From Isoptericola peretonis (GTDB lineage Bacteria > Actinomycetota > Actinomycetes > Actinomycetales > Cellulomonadaceae), in contig JALQCY010000002.1 in assembly GCA_023241745.1 (NCBI GenBank), positions 434,001 through 498,000 of the forward strand: a stretch of 64,000 nucleotides of DNA, in the 5' to 3' direction. The notes below the pieces were generated by a model. It worked only from the letters and a program-made list of their open reading frames with translations, searched no databases and was not told the DNA's origin. Position 1 is the first letter of the stretch. Every line of letters begins with the position of its first letter. Position numbers and translations under genes: made by a program. Of this stretch, positions 22,351 through 31,737 are shown in pieces.

Positions 22351-24081
22351 CTACTCGACCAACTTCCCGTCGGCCGAGACGTGGTGCATCCGTTCAGCGA
22401 TGTCCGTCGGGATCGGCGCGACGGCCTCCCGCTGGACACCGGTGGTGGGGGACCACACCAGGTTGACCTGCAGCTCCGGGTCGAGGCCGGGATGGTCGGA
22501 CCGGTTGTGGCATCCCCGTGACTCCCTGCGCTCCAGCGCGGACTCCAGCGTCGCGCGGGCGGCGAGGACGGCCGACCGGAGGTCGAACGCGTGCGCGAGG
22601 TCCTGGTATCCGGCGATGTCGATGTGCACGCCGGCGCGGGACATCCGGTCCTCGACCTCGTCCAGGGCGTCGAGGCCTGCGCGCAGCCCCACCTCGTCGC
22701 GGACGACTCCCGCGTGCTCGGTCATCAGGTCGCGCACGCTGCGCTGCATCGCCCGGACGTTCTGGTCGCCGTCGGCGCCGAGCAGCATGTCGATCGACGA
22801 GTCGGCGTCTCGGATCGCCCCGAGCGACCGCCGCTGCGTGGCGAGCCCGGCCGAGTACTCGGCGGCTGCGGCCCCGGTGATCCGACCGTAGACGAGGAGC
22901 TCGATGAGCGAGTTCCCGCCGAGCCTGTTCGCCCCGTGCAACCCGCTCGAGGCCTCACCGATAGCGAAGAGCCCGTCGACGTCGGTGCTGTGGTCCTCGG
23001 GGCGGACCCAGACGCCACCCATCGAGTAGTGCGCCGTCGGGGCGACCTCGATGGGGTCGCGGGTGACGTCCAGCATCTGCAGCTCGAGCAGCGTCTGATA
23101 GACGCGCGGCAGGCGGGTGAGGATCGTCTCGCGCGGCAGGTGGGAGAGGTCCAGCCAGACGCCGCCGGCTCGACTCCCCCGACCCGCCTTGATCTCCGTG
23201 TACGAGGCGAGCGCCACCCGGTCCCGCGTGGACAGCTCCATGCGCTCGCGGTCGTACCGCGCCATGAAGCGTTCGCCGAGGTTGTTGAGCAGGACTCCGC
23301 CCTCGCCGCGTGCGGCCTCGCTGACGAGGGTGCCCGCCGCGTTCTCCGGTTCGATCAGTCCCGACGGGTGGAACTGCACGAGCTCGGCGTCACGAAGCCT
23401 GGCCCCGGCGTCGGAGGCGAGGCGGAACGAGTCGCCCGTGTTCTCGTCGCGGCGTGACGACGTGCGTCGCCAGATGCGGGTGTGCCCGCCCGCGGCGAGG
23501 ATCACGGCATCGGCGTGGATCAGGTACCGCGACCCGTCGGTGAGGTCGAACCCGTACGCGCCGAAGACCACGCCGTCGTTCACCAGCAGCTGCGTGATGT
23601 AGACGGTCGACAGCACGGGGATGTCCAGCCGGGACGCACGCTGCACCAGCGTCCGCTGCACCTCCAGCCCGGTGTAGTCGCCCACGAACGCGGTACGCCG
23701 GTAGGTGTGCGCGCCGAAGTATCGCTGCGCGATCCGTCCGTCCTCCTGGCGGTCGAACCGCATGCCGTACCGCTCCAGGTCGTCGATGCCCCGCGGCGCG
23801 TTCTGAGCCACGACCTGAACCGTCCGCGGGTCGGCCAGCAAGTAGCTCTCCTGAAGCGTGTCCGCGGCGTGCTGCTCCCAGGTGTCCGCGGGATCGGTCG
23901 TCGCCAGTGCGGCGTTGATCCCACCCGCGGCGAGCGAGGTATGGGCGTCGGACGCCGGCCGCTTGCCCACGGCGAGCACGGCGACCCCCGATTCTGCGAG
24001 CTCGATCGCGGCCCGAAGTCCTGAACCTCCGGTCCCGATCACGAGGACCGAGGTGGCGAGCTGATGGATGCGTGGAGACAC
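22351..24081 (-). CDS. Fumarate reductase / succinate dehydrogenase / L-aspartate oxidase-type flavoprotein
   Basis: A 576-residue FAD protein: dinucleotide motif VLVIGTGGSGLRAAIELAES at the N-terminus, ASLAAGGINAAL-type flavin contact (SLAAGGINAALATTD), the catalytic HPSG / RGEGG region near 245-265, and TAHYSMGGVWVRP near residue 360. Covalent or non-covalent FAD cannot be judged. No iron-sulphur or membrane subunit is nearby, and nadA/nadC are absent, so its partner and substrate are unclear. GTG 24081 has a strong AGGAGG. It is divergent from a LuxR regulator with a 126-bp gap. Confidence 0.85.
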   Translation of the reverse strand: MSPRIHQLATSVLVIGTGGSGLRAAIELAESGVAVLAVGKRPASDAHTSLAAGGINAALATTDPADTWEQHAADTLQESYLLADPRTVQVVAQNAPRGIDDLERYGMRFDRQEDGRIAQRYFGAHTYRRTAFVGDYTGLEVQRTLVQRASRLDIPVLSTVYITQLLVNDGVVFGAYGFDLTDGSRYLIHADAVILAAGGHTRIWRRTSSRRDENTGDSFRLASDAGARLRDAELVQFHPSGLIEPENAAGTLVSEAARGEGGVLLNNLGERFMARYDRERMELSTRDRVALASYTEIKAGRGSRAGGVWLDLSHLPRETILTRLPRVYQTLLELQMLDVTRDPIEVAPTAHYSMGGVWVRPEDHSTDVDGLFAIGEASSGLHGANRLGGNSLIELLVYGRITGAAAAEYSAGLATQRRSLGAIRDADSSIDMLLGADGDQNVRAMQRSVRDLMTEHAGVVRDEVGLRAGLDALDEVEDRMSRAGVHIDIAGYQDLAHAFDLRSAVLAARATLESALERRESRGCHNRSDHPGLDPELQVNLVWSPTTGVQREAVAPIPTDIAERMHHVSADGKLVE

Positions 24082-24151
24082 GATTCCTCCTGAGACAGAC
24101 GTGTGGTCGTCCTGGTCGACCGTGCGGCGGCGCCACCTGTGACAACCCGGG

Positions 24152-24157
24152 TAATCT
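24152..24157 (+). promoter_or_regulatory. -10 box of LAL regulator 1
   Basis: TAATCT, about 50 bp before ATG 24208. The same hexamer precedes the second LAL regulator (28071-28076). Confidence 0.45.
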
Positions 24158-24207
24158 GCGCCGGAGGGCGACACGGACGTGGCGCTCGTCGCGAGCCCAG
24201 GAGTCCG

Positions 24208-27006
24208 ATGAGCACCAAGTCGCTGCCGAAGCTGGTCGGACGGCACCCTGAGCGTGCGGCTCTGGACGACCTGCTCGTCCGACTTCGTCGCGGTGACTCG
24301 GCGGTTCGCGTCCTGCGTGGGGCGGCCGGAGTGGGAAAGACGGCGCTGCTCGACTACACGACGGCGCAGGCGTCGGGAATCACGGTGACCCGGGCGCAGG
24401 GCGTCGAGGCCGACATGGAGCTCGCCTACGCCAGCCTGCACCAGCTGTGCACTCCCTTCCTCCGCGAGGTCGCTGCCCTGCCGGGGCCGCAGCGCGACGC
24501 CCTGCAGGTCGCCTTCGGCATCGCTGCCGGTGATCCGCCCGACCGGTTCCTGGTCGGGCTGGCCGTGCTGACCCTGCTCACGCGGGCATCAGAGCCCCGT
24601 CCGGTGCTCGTCGTGGTCGACGACGCGCAGTGGTTGGACCAGGTGTCGCGCCAGACGCTCGAGTTCGTGGCCCGGCGGCTCCTCGCGGAGGCGGTCGCGA
24701 TGGTCTTCGCCGTTCGCGAGCCCGAGGGGGACACTGCCCTGACCGGGCTCGCGGAGATCCGGGTCGAGGGCCTCGACCCGGTATCGGCCGGCGAGCTGCT
24801 CGACATCGCGGTCGGCGGGAGCCTGGACGGCCCGGTCCGCGAGAGGCTCGTCGCGGAGGCCCACGGCAACCCGCTGGCCCTGCTCGAGCTCTCGCGCGGT
24901 CGCAGCGGCGCGGAGCTGGTCTACGGCCTGGACGCCGCCGACACCTCGTCGGTCTCGAGCCGCGTGGAGGAGGACTACGCCCGCCGGCTGGACTCGCTCC
25001 CCGCGTCGACGCGGACGCTGTTGCTGCTCGCGGCTGCCGAGCCCGTGGGCGACAGCCGGTTGCTGCTCAGAGCGGCCGCCTACCTGGGACTCACCCCGGA
25101 CGCCGCGCCGGCCAAGGCCGCCGGGCTCATCGAGTTCGGAGAGACGATCCGGTTCCGCCACCCCCTCGCGCGCTCCGCCGTCTATCGTGCGGCGACGCCA
25201 CAGGAGCGCCGCACCGTGCACCGGGCGCTCGCGTCCGGCACGGACCCCAGGCTGGAGCCCGACCGGCGGGCGTGGCACGCCGCACAGTCGTGCGACGGGC
25301 CGGACGAGGGCGTGGCCGAGGCACTGGAGCAGGCAGCTGACCGCGCTCGGCAACGCGGTGGCATGGCCGCCGAAGCAGTGCTCCTCGAGAGGGCAGCCGC
25401 CCTGACGCCCGACCCGCGGCTGCGGGGCCGCCGGGCCCTCGCCGCCGCAGAGGCACACTTCTCCGCCGCGGCGCCCGACCGTGCCACCGAGATGGCGTCC
25501 GTCGCGGACCTCTGCCCGCTCAGCGTGCTCGACCGTGCGCGACTCACCCGCCTCCGCGCGCGGGTCCTGTTCGCGCGCAGCAGGAGCGACGAGGCGGCTC
25601 CGCTCCTCCTGGACGCCGCGGCGACGTTCGCGACGGAGAACTCTCCGCTGGCGCGCGAGACCTACCTCGAGGCGATCAGCGCGACCGTGTTCTCCGGCCG
25701 GCTCCACGGTCGGGCCGGCGCCGTCGCCGCCGCGTCGGCGGCGCGCGCCCTCGGCGCCGCTGCGCCAGGCTCCGCCCCGTCCGACGTCCTCCTCGACGCG
25801 GTGGCCCTGCTGCTCTCGGACGGCCCGGCCACGGGCGTGCCGGCACTGAGGACCGCGCTCGAGCCGTTCGCCCACGAGGAGCTCGACGGCCGCGACGCCA
25901 CGATGAGGTGGCTGCTGCTGGTGCCCGTCGCGCTGGAGGCCTTCATCCACCACGCGTGGGACCTGAACGCCTGGGACGTCCTCTCGGCACGCGCGGTCCG
26001 CCTGGCGCGACAGGTGGGAGCCCTCGGCGTGCTGCCGCCGGCGCTGATCTATGCGAGCGGCGTGGACATCCACCACGGCGACCTCACGCGGGCCGCGAGC
26101 CTGATCGACGAAGCCGACGCGATCGCCATCGCGACCGGCAACGCCCCCCACGCCTATGCCGCCCTCGTCCGTGCGGCGTGGCGAGGTGTCGAAGGCCCCG
26201 CCACCGCGCTCATCGACGAGGCCCGGCATCGAGCCACCGAACGAGGCGAGGTCTCCCTCCTCGGCGTGACGGGCTACGTCCAGGGCGTGCTGTACAACGG
26301 CCTCGCCCGGTACGAGGAGGCCCTCGCCGCCTCGCAGTCGGGCATCGACCACGACGGGTTCAACTTCAAGGGCCTGTCGCTGGTCGAACACATCGAGGCC
26401 GCCGTGCGCTGCGGCGAGCTCGACCGGGCCGAGGACTCCTTCGCTCGCCTCGACACGCTCGTACGGCCGACCGACACGGGCTGGGCGCGCGGGATCCGGG
26501 CGCGGTGCGCTGCTCTCCTCGGCAGAGGGGACGATCCTGACGGCCTGTACCGGAGCGCCCTCGAGCACCTGAGGCGAGACCGGGTCGTCGTCGAGGTCGG
26601 GCGGACCCACCTCCTGTACGGCGAGTGGCTGCGCCGCGAGGGCCGGCGCGCGGACGCCAGGGAACAGCTCCGGGCCGCGCACCGCATGTTCGAGGAGATG
26701 CCGGCGAGCGCCTTCGCCGAGCGGGCACGCCGTGAGCTGCTGGCCACGGGCGACCAGGTGCGGGCTCGCAGCGCAGAACCTGCGATACACCTCACCGCCC
26801 AGGAAGCGCAGATCGCCACCCTGGCCGCGGACGGCATGACGAACCCGAAGATCGCCGCGGAGCTCTTCCTCAGCCCGCACACCGTCGAATGGCACCTGCG
26901 GAAGGTGTACGTGAAGCTCGGGATCTCGTCGCGTCGGGAGCTGCCCGGAGCGCTCGCCGGCATCGACGCGGACGGCCGGGCCCGCGGAGCTCAGACGTCC
27001 GTCTGA
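24208..27006 (+). CDS. LuxR family transcriptional regulator with AAA domain (LAL type) 1
   Basis: A 932-residue LAL regulator. The N-terminal ATPase has Walker A RGAAGVGKTALLDY near residue 35 and Walker B VLVVVDDAQWLDQVS near 140. A long TPR-like helical middle follows. A C-terminal LuxR helix-turn-helix (LTAQEAQIATLAADGMTNPK ... SPHTVEWHLRKVYVKLG) closes the protein. These large regulators respond to a bound inducer. ATG 24208 has CAGGAG. It is divergent from the flavoprotein-hydrolase genes, which it may control. A homologue is at 28085, past a sigma factor gene. Confidence 0.92.
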   Translation: MSTKSLPKLVGRHPERAALDDLLVRLRRGDSAVRVLRGAAGVGKTALLDYTTAQASGITVTRAQGVEADMELAYASLHQLCTPFLREVAALPGPQRDALQVAFGIAAGDPPDRFLVGLAVLTLLTRASEPRPVLVVVDDAQWLDQVSRQTLEFVARRLLAEAVAMVFAVREPEGDTALTGLAEIRVEGLDPVSAGELLDIAVGGSLDGPVRERLVAEAHGNPLALLELSRGRSGAELVYGLDAADTSSVSSRVEEDYARRLDSLPASTRTLLLLAAAEPVGDSRLLLRAAAYLGLTPDAAPAKAAGLIEFGETIRFRHPLARSAVYRAATPQERRTVHRALASGTDPRLEPDRRAWHAAQSCDGPDEGVAEALEQAADRARQRGGMAAEAVLLERAAALTPDPRLRGRRALAAAEAHFSAAAPDRATEMASVADLCPLSVLDRARLTRLRARVLFARSRSDEAAPLLLDAAATFATENSPLARETYLEAISATVFSGRLHGRAGAVAAASAARALGAAAPGSAPSDVLLDAVALLLSDGPATGVPALRTALEPFAHEELDGRDATMRWLLLVPVALEAFIHHAWDLNAWDVLSARAVRLARQVGALGVLPPALIYASGVDIHHGDLTRAASLIDEADAIAIATGNAPHAYAALVRAAWRGVEGPATALIDEARHRATERGEVSLLGVTGYVQGVLYNGLARYEEALAASQSGIDHDGFNFKGLSLVEHIEAAVRCGELDRAEDSFARLDTLVRPTDTGWARGIRARCAALLGRGDDPDGLYRSALEHLRRDRVVVEVGRTHLLYGEWLRREGRRADAREQLRAAHRMFEEMPASAFAERARRELLATGDQVRARSAEPAIHLTAQEAQIATLAADGMTNPKIAAELFLSPHTVEWHLRKVYVKLGISSRRELPGALAGIDADGRARGAQTSV

Positions 27007-27077
27007 ACCGTCGGCCGGCCAGGAGCCGTGGGCGCCACGGCATGGCGACGACCCGCGCCGACGTGTGATCGCCCCTG

Positions 27078-27124
27078 GTCCGTGGTAACCCACCACGGAC
27101 TCGCCCACGCACCCGACCACGGAC
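27078..27124. promoter_or_regulatory. Triple ACCACGGAC operator-like array upstream of sigma factor
   Basis: GTCCGTGGT (27078-27086) and ACCACGGAC (27092-27100) form a perfect 9-bp inverted repeat with a 5-nt spacer; a third copy ACCACGGAC is at 27116-27124. The second and third repeats are followed by TCGC. It may be an operator or, for the inverted pair, a terminator for the LAL gene. Confidence 0.55.
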
Positions 27125-27209
27125 TCGCGTGGCGCGGTGATCGGTGCTGCGGACGAAAGGTGAATCCATCGCCCTGACGGGTGACGGTCATTCGCCCAAG
27201 GAGTCCGAC

Positions 27210-27977
27210 ATGTACGCACCGAGCACTGACACGACGACCACGACCACGACTACGACCACGAGCGAACCAGGAACGTGCCCGCCGGCGCCTGACATCGAGC
27301 TGGAGCAGGCGATCTCGTTCTTCGTCTCTCAGCGCGCGCGCCTGTTCCGCGTCGCCTACCGGGTCACCGGCGGAGACGCCTCGAGCGCCGAGGACGTCGT
27401 GCAGGAAGCATGGCTGCGGTGGCAGCGCACCGACAGGGAAACGGTCAAGAACCCCGAGGCGTTCCTCACCACGACGGCTACCCGACTGGCCATCAACGTC
27501 ATCCAGTCGGCCCACCACCGCCACGAGGCGCCGAGCGAGACCGTCGCGCCCGATCCGGGCGACGTCGCGCACGACCCGTCCGGCCAGGCCGACCAGTCAG
27601 CCGCCGTCGCGCAGGCCCTCGCCGTGATCATGGCGCGTCTCAGCCGCGCGGAGCTCGCCGCATACCTGCTGCGGAGCATGTTCGACTACTCCTACGCCGA
27701 CGTCTCGCGGCTGCTGCGGACCAGCGCCGTCAACGCGCGCCAGCTGGTCAGCCGAGCCCGGTGGCGCGTCGAGAGGGGCACGGAGCGCTCCGCGGTGGAG
27801 CCTCGGTCCCACCGCCACCTCGTGGCAGCGTTCCTCATGGCGAGCCGTACGGGTGAGTTCGAGAGTCTGGAACGCTTCCTCGTCCACCACGTGCGCCCCG
27901 TGCTGAGCCTCGCGTCGGCACCCTCGAGGATGCCTGCCGGCGCGCGCCACGATGCGACTGCCGCGCTGGCCGCATGA
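27210..27977 (+). CDS. SigJ/ECF41-like RNA polymerase sigma factor with truncated C-terminus
   Basis: A 255-residue sigma-70 family protein. After a Thr-rich leader (residues 6-16) come region 2 (FRVAYRVTGGDASSAEDVVQEAWLRW) and region 4 (LSRAELAAYLLRSMFDYSYADVSRLLRTS). The next block, HRHLVAAFLMASRTGEFESLERFL, is the start of the SnoaL-like regulatory domain of ECF41/SigJ factors, but the protein ends about 30 residues later, so the domain is mostly missing. ATG 27210 has AAGGAG. It lies between two LAL regulator genes. No anti-sigma gene nearby. Confidence 0.85.
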   Translation: MYAPSTDTTTTTTTTTTSEPGTCPPAPDIELEQAISFFVSQRARLFRVAYRVTGGDASSAEDVVQEAWLRWQRTDRETVKNPEAFLTTTATRLAINVIQSAHHRHEAPSETVAPDPGDVAHDPSGQADQSAAVAQALAVIMARLSRAELAAYLLRSMFDYSYADVSRLLRTSAVNARQLVSRARWRVERGTERSAVEPRSHRHLVAAFLMASRTGEFESLERFLVHHVRPVLSLASAPSRMPAGARHDATAALAA

Positions 27978-28070
27978 GCGTGCCCCAGGCGGGACGATCG
28001 ACGCCGACGCTCCGGGCGCCGCGCGGCGTGGACCGCTGGCTCGACGCCCTCGGCGTCGGGCGAGGCAGGC

Positions 28071-28076
28071 TAATCT
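28071..28076 (+). promoter_or_regulatory. -10 box close to LAL regulator 2 start
   Basis: TAATCT, 8 nt before ATG 28085, suggesting leaderless translation from that ATG. Confidence 0.5.
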
Positions 28077-28084
28077 CAGTGACC

Positions 28085-30847
28085 ATGCAGCGAGTGGGGG
28101 AGGCGTCGGGGACGCTTCTCGGTCGACGTCGCGAATGCGCAGTGCTGGACGGTCTCCTTGCGGCTGCCAGAGACGGCCAGGGTGCGTCGCTGGTCCTGCG
28201 CGGTGAACCGGGCATCGGCAAGTCCGCGCTCCTCGAGCACGCGAGAAGCAGCGCGCGGGGGTTCAGGATCATCAGCGTCACCGGCGTGGAGTCGGAGACG
28301 GAGCTGGCCTTCGGGGGGCTGCACCAGCTGTGCGCTCCGTTGATCGACCGTCTCGACCAGCTCCCTGCGCCGCAACGGGCCGCACTCGAGACCGCGTTCG
28401 GGATGAGCGCCGGGAGCCCTCCCGATCGGTTCCTGGTCGGGCTCGCCGTCCTCAGTCTCGTGGGGGACGCCGCGCAGGACGCGCCCGTCGTCTGCCTCGT
28501 CGACGACGCCCAATGGCTGGACCAGGTCTCGGCACAGACGCTCGCCTTCGTCGCGCGTCGCCTCGTGGCCGAGCGGGTGGTCCTGGTGTTCGGCGAGCGT
28601 GCCCCGGCGCGACGGGATTCCTTCGACCGGCTGCCGACGCTCCAGGTCACGGGCCTTGCGGACCACGACGCCCGCGCACTCCTGCACGTGGTCGCACCCG
28701 GCCCGCTCGACCACCGGATCCGTGAGCAGATCCTCGCCGAGGCCCGAGGCAACCCGCTCGCCATCCTGGAGCTTCCCCGGGAGCGGACGTCGTCGAGCGT
28801 CGCCGACCCGGACGGGCGCGCGGGACAGCCGCTGGCCAGCCGCATCGAGAAGGGATTCCTGCGCAGGATAGAGAAGCTCGCGCCGGCCACGCGCCTCCTG
28901 CTGCTCGTCGCGGCGGCCGAACCGGTGGGGGACCTGGCGCTGCTGCAACGCGCGGGCGAGGACATGGGCATCGACGTCGACGAGGCGGCCCTGGAAGCGG
29001 AACGCGCCGGCCTGGTCACCAGCCGCGGCATGGTGCGGTTCCGGCACCCGCTGGTCCGTTCGGCGGCCTACCGCGGGGCGACGACCCAGGAGCGTCGACG
29101 CGCGCACCAGGCGCTGGCGGACGCCATCGACCCGGCGCAGGACCCCGACCGTCGGCTCTGGCACCTGGCCAGCGCCACGCCCGAGCCGGCCGAGAGCGTC
29201 GCGACGCAGATGGAGCAGGCGGCGTCGCGCTCGATGCAGCGGGGTGGGGTCGCGGCCGCCGCGGCGTTCCTGGACCGCGCGTCCCGGCTCACCCCGGATC
29301 CCGCGCTCCGGGGGACACGGGCGCTCGCTGCTGCGCAGGCCAAGAGTCAGGCCGGCGCGTACGACGAGGCGCTGGAGCTGCTCGACATCGCCGGCCTCAG
29401 CCCGCTCAGCGACTACGACGAGGCCCGGACCGATCTGGTGCGCGGCCGGCTGCAGTTCTTCTCCCGGAGCGCCGGCAAGGGACTCCCGCTGCTGCTCTCC
29501 GCCGCAGGACGACTCGAGAAGTTCGACCCGGACCTGGCCAAGGAGACCTACCGCGACGCCATGTACGCGGCGCTGACGGCCGGGAAGCTGGCCGGCGGGT
29601 CGATCGAGCAGGTTGCTTCGTCGGTGCTGAGCATGACGACCCCGGGCACGCCGACTCGATCCGACCTGCTCCTCGTCGGACTGTCCCGGGTGATCGTCGA
29701 CGGGTACGCGGCGGGACTTCCGCAGCTCCAGCGGGCGCTCGCGGACTACCGGACGGCCGCCCTGTCGCCGGACGAGGCGCTCGGCTGGCTACCGCTCGTG
29801 TGCCGTGCGGCCCACGGCGCGTGGGACTTCGACACCTGGTCGTCGCTCTCCGGTTCCCTCGTCGAGCTGGCCCGTGGCACGGGAGCGCTCGCGGTGCTCC
29901 CGTCAGCGTTGTTGCTGCGGCTGTCCAACCGAGTGTTCGCCGGGGAGCTCGCCGTGGCCGACTCGCTCGTGGCCGAGGCGGCCAACCTGGGCGACGTCAC
30001 CGGCAGCAACGTCCTCGCCCACTACGCGGCCCTGGTCGTGGACCCGTGGAAGGGGAGCGAGTCGCAGGCGCTGCGGACCATCCAGACGGTCACCGACGAC
30101 TTCCTGCTGCGTGGTGAGGGAAAGGTCTCCACGGCGACCGGCTGGGCGGCCGCCGTCCTGTACAACGGGCTGGGTCGCTACGAGGAGGCGTACGACGCGG
30201 CGCGGCGAGGCGCGTCGTACCCCACGGAGATGGGTTTGTCGTCCAACGCGATGGTCGAGCTCGTCTGGGCGGCGGCACATCTCGGCCGGCCGGGCGACGC
30301 CACAGCCGAGGCGAGGCACATCGTCGAGATGGCCGCGGCGAGCGGGACCGACTGGGCCCTCGGGATCGCGGCCCTGGTCTCTGCCATGGTCGGCGAGGAA
30401 CGGGATGCCGACCGACGTTATCGGGAAGCGATCGACAGGTTCGAGCGCAGCGGCACGCGCATGTTCGTCGCCAGGGCGCACCTGCTGTTCGGGGAGTGGC
30501 TGCGTCGTTCGGGTCGGCGCTCCGAGGCGCGGCGGATGCTCGACGTCGCGCATCGGATGCTGAGCGAGTTCGGCGCCGTGGCGTTCGCCGAGCGCGCCCG
30601 CCACGAGCTTGCCGCCGTGGGAGTCCAGATGCCCAAGCCGTCGGGGCAGAACGTGGGGTCAGACCTGACGCAACAAGAGGCACGAATTGCGCAGTTGGCT
30701 GCCGACGGGCTGACGAACCCCGAGATCGGCACTCAGCTGTTCCTGAGCGCCCACACGGTCGAGTGGCACCTGCGCAAGGTCTTCTCGAAGCTGGGCATCA
30801 GCTCGCGCAAGGACATCGGGGGGCGGCTCGCAGATCGGGGGGCATGA
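28085..30847 (+). CDS. LuxR family transcriptional regulator with AAA domain (LAL type) 2
   Basis: A 920-residue homologue of the regulator at 24208. Walker A is RGEPGIGKSALLEHA, Walker B VVCLVDDAQWLDQVS, and the C-terminal HTH is LTQQEARIAQLAADGLTNPE ... SAHTVEWHLRKVFSKLG. Similarity to regulator 1 extends through the middle. ATG 28085 is chosen because TAATCT stands 8 nt upstream and homology with regulator 1 starts just after. The alternative ATG 27974 would overlap the sigma factor stop by ATGA and add 37 residues with no homology. Confidence 0.9.
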   Translation: MQRVGEASGTLLGRRRECAVLDGLLAAARDGQGASLVLRGEPGIGKSALLEHARSSARGFRIISVTGVESETELAFGGLHQLCAPLIDRLDQLPAPQRAALETAFGMSAGSPPDRFLVGLAVLSLVGDAAQDAPVVCLVDDAQWLDQVSAQTLAFVARRLVAERVVLVFGERAPARRDSFDRLPTLQVTGLADHDARALLHVVAPGPLDHRIREQILAEARGNPLAILELPRERTSSSVADPDGRAGQPLASRIEKGFLRRIEKLAPATRLLLLVAAAEPVGDLALLQRAGEDMGIDVDEAALEAERAGLVTSRGMVRFRHPLVRSAAYRGATTQERRRAHQALADAIDPAQDPDRRLWHLASATPEPAESVATQMEQAASRSMQRGGVAAAAAFLDRASRLTPDPALRGTRALAAAQAKSQAGAYDEALELLDIAGLSPLSDYDEARTDLVRGRLQFFSRSAGKGLPLLLSAAGRLEKFDPDLAKETYRDAMYAALTAGKLAGGSIEQVASSVLSMTTPGTPTRSDLLLVGLSRVIVDGYAAGLPQLQRALADYRTAALSPDEALGWLPLVCRAAHGAWDFDTWSSLSGSLVELARGTGALAVLPSALLLRLSNRVFAGELAVADSLVAEAANLGDVTGSNVLAHYAALVVDPWKGSESQALRTIQTVTDDFLLRGEGKVSTATGWAAAVLYNGLGRYEEAYDAARRGASYPTEMGLSSNAMVELVWAAAHLGRPGDATAEARHIVEMAAASGTDWALGIAALVSAMVGEERDADRRYREAIDRFERSGTRMFVARAHLLFGEWLRRSGRRSEARRMLDVAHRMLSEFGAVAFAERARHELAAVGVQMPKPSGQNVGSDLTQQEARIAQLAADGLTNPEIGTQLFLSAHTVEWHLRKVFSKLGISSRKDIGGRLADRGA

Positions 30848-30909
30848 CGATGTCGGCACTCACGGCTGCTGATGACGACGGGCGCAATGTGTGACCTCGC
30901 GATCCGAGC

Positions 30910-31737
30910 TCACCCTCCTGGCTGGGCAGCGTCGCCCGACGTGCCCCGGTCCGCCCTTCGCATGCCGGCTGGACGCCACGGATTGACCGGTGCCTCGAGC
31001 CGGCGCCCGTCGAGCACGATGTCGACGTGCTCGTTGAAGAATGCGACGAGTCCGCCGACACGCTCTCCCTCCGGCAGAGGCTCGGGGAGCGTCCAGGCAA
31101 GGTCGCGGACGAGCCGGTCACCGACCCGGGCGGAGAAGTACGCCGCCCGACCCTTGTAGGCACAGGCCGTGTGCGTGTCGCTCGGCTCGAGCGGGACGAC
31201 GACGTCCTCGCGCGGCAGGTAGTAGCGCGTGGGCAGCAGCGTCTCGAAGAGCATCATCGCGTGCGACGACTCCGCGAGGAGATGGCCGTCCAGCTCGAGT
31301 CGGACGTGGCGCGAACTGGCACGCACGTCGATCCGGTGGAACGGGTCGTGCGGGTGGGCCGAGATCGGCTCGTCCTCCTCGTACCAGGCGTCGAACGACG
31401 TGAAGTCGAGGAGGACGTAGCCGGTCAGGTCCGGGTCGTCGAGCCGCAGCCCAGACCCGTTGCGGCCCTCGCCGATCACGAGAACTGGTTCCCCTCCGGG
31501 GGTGTGGGCCGCCCGCCCGTCGCCGCCCCGGGGAGGTGCGGGGGACAGGCCGGCGCGAATGTCCGCTTCGGGCACGGCGTAGGCGGGTACGACCTGGCCC
31601 GGTTCCCACACCAGCACGGCCTGGACGCTGTCGACGGCTGTCGCGCCGGCGAGCGCGGCGCGGACACGCACGGCGGTCGGCTCGTGCCGAAGCTCGCCGA
31701 CGACGGAGGTCAACAGTCCGCTCACGAGAGCGCTCAC
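30910..31737 (-). CDS. DUF427 domain protein
   Basis: A 275-residue protein with two DUF427-type lobes: the N-terminal ADSVQAVLVWEPGQVVPAY-like segment (SVQAVLVWEPGQVVPAYAVP) and the C-terminal RHVRLELDGHLLAES ... LPTRYYLPREDV ... ACAYKGRAAYFS. DUF427 proteins are small beta-rich proteins of unknown activity. GTG 31737 has GGAGG at 31746-31742 and overlaps the cupin stop (GTGA), so the two are co-translated. Confidence 0.85.
   Translation of the reverse strand: MSALVSGLLTSVVGELRHEPTAVRVRAALAGATAVDSVQAVLVWEPGQVVPAYAVPEADIRAGLSPAPPRGGDGRAAHTPGGEPVLVIGEGRNGSGLRLDDPDLTGYVLLDFTSFDAWYEEDEPISAHPHDPFHRIDVRASSRHVRLELDGHLLAESSHAMMLFETLLPTRYYLPREDVVVPLEPSDTHTACAYKGRAAYFSARVGDRLVRDLAWTLPEPLPEGERVGGLVAFFNEHVDIVLDGRRLEAPVNPWRPAGMRRADRGTSGDAAQPGG

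Noticed and set aside
27228..27264. ACG/ACC run resembling a microsatellite
   Set aside because: It encodes a Thr tract in the N-terminus of the sigma factor; mixed codons, so not a clean repeat.
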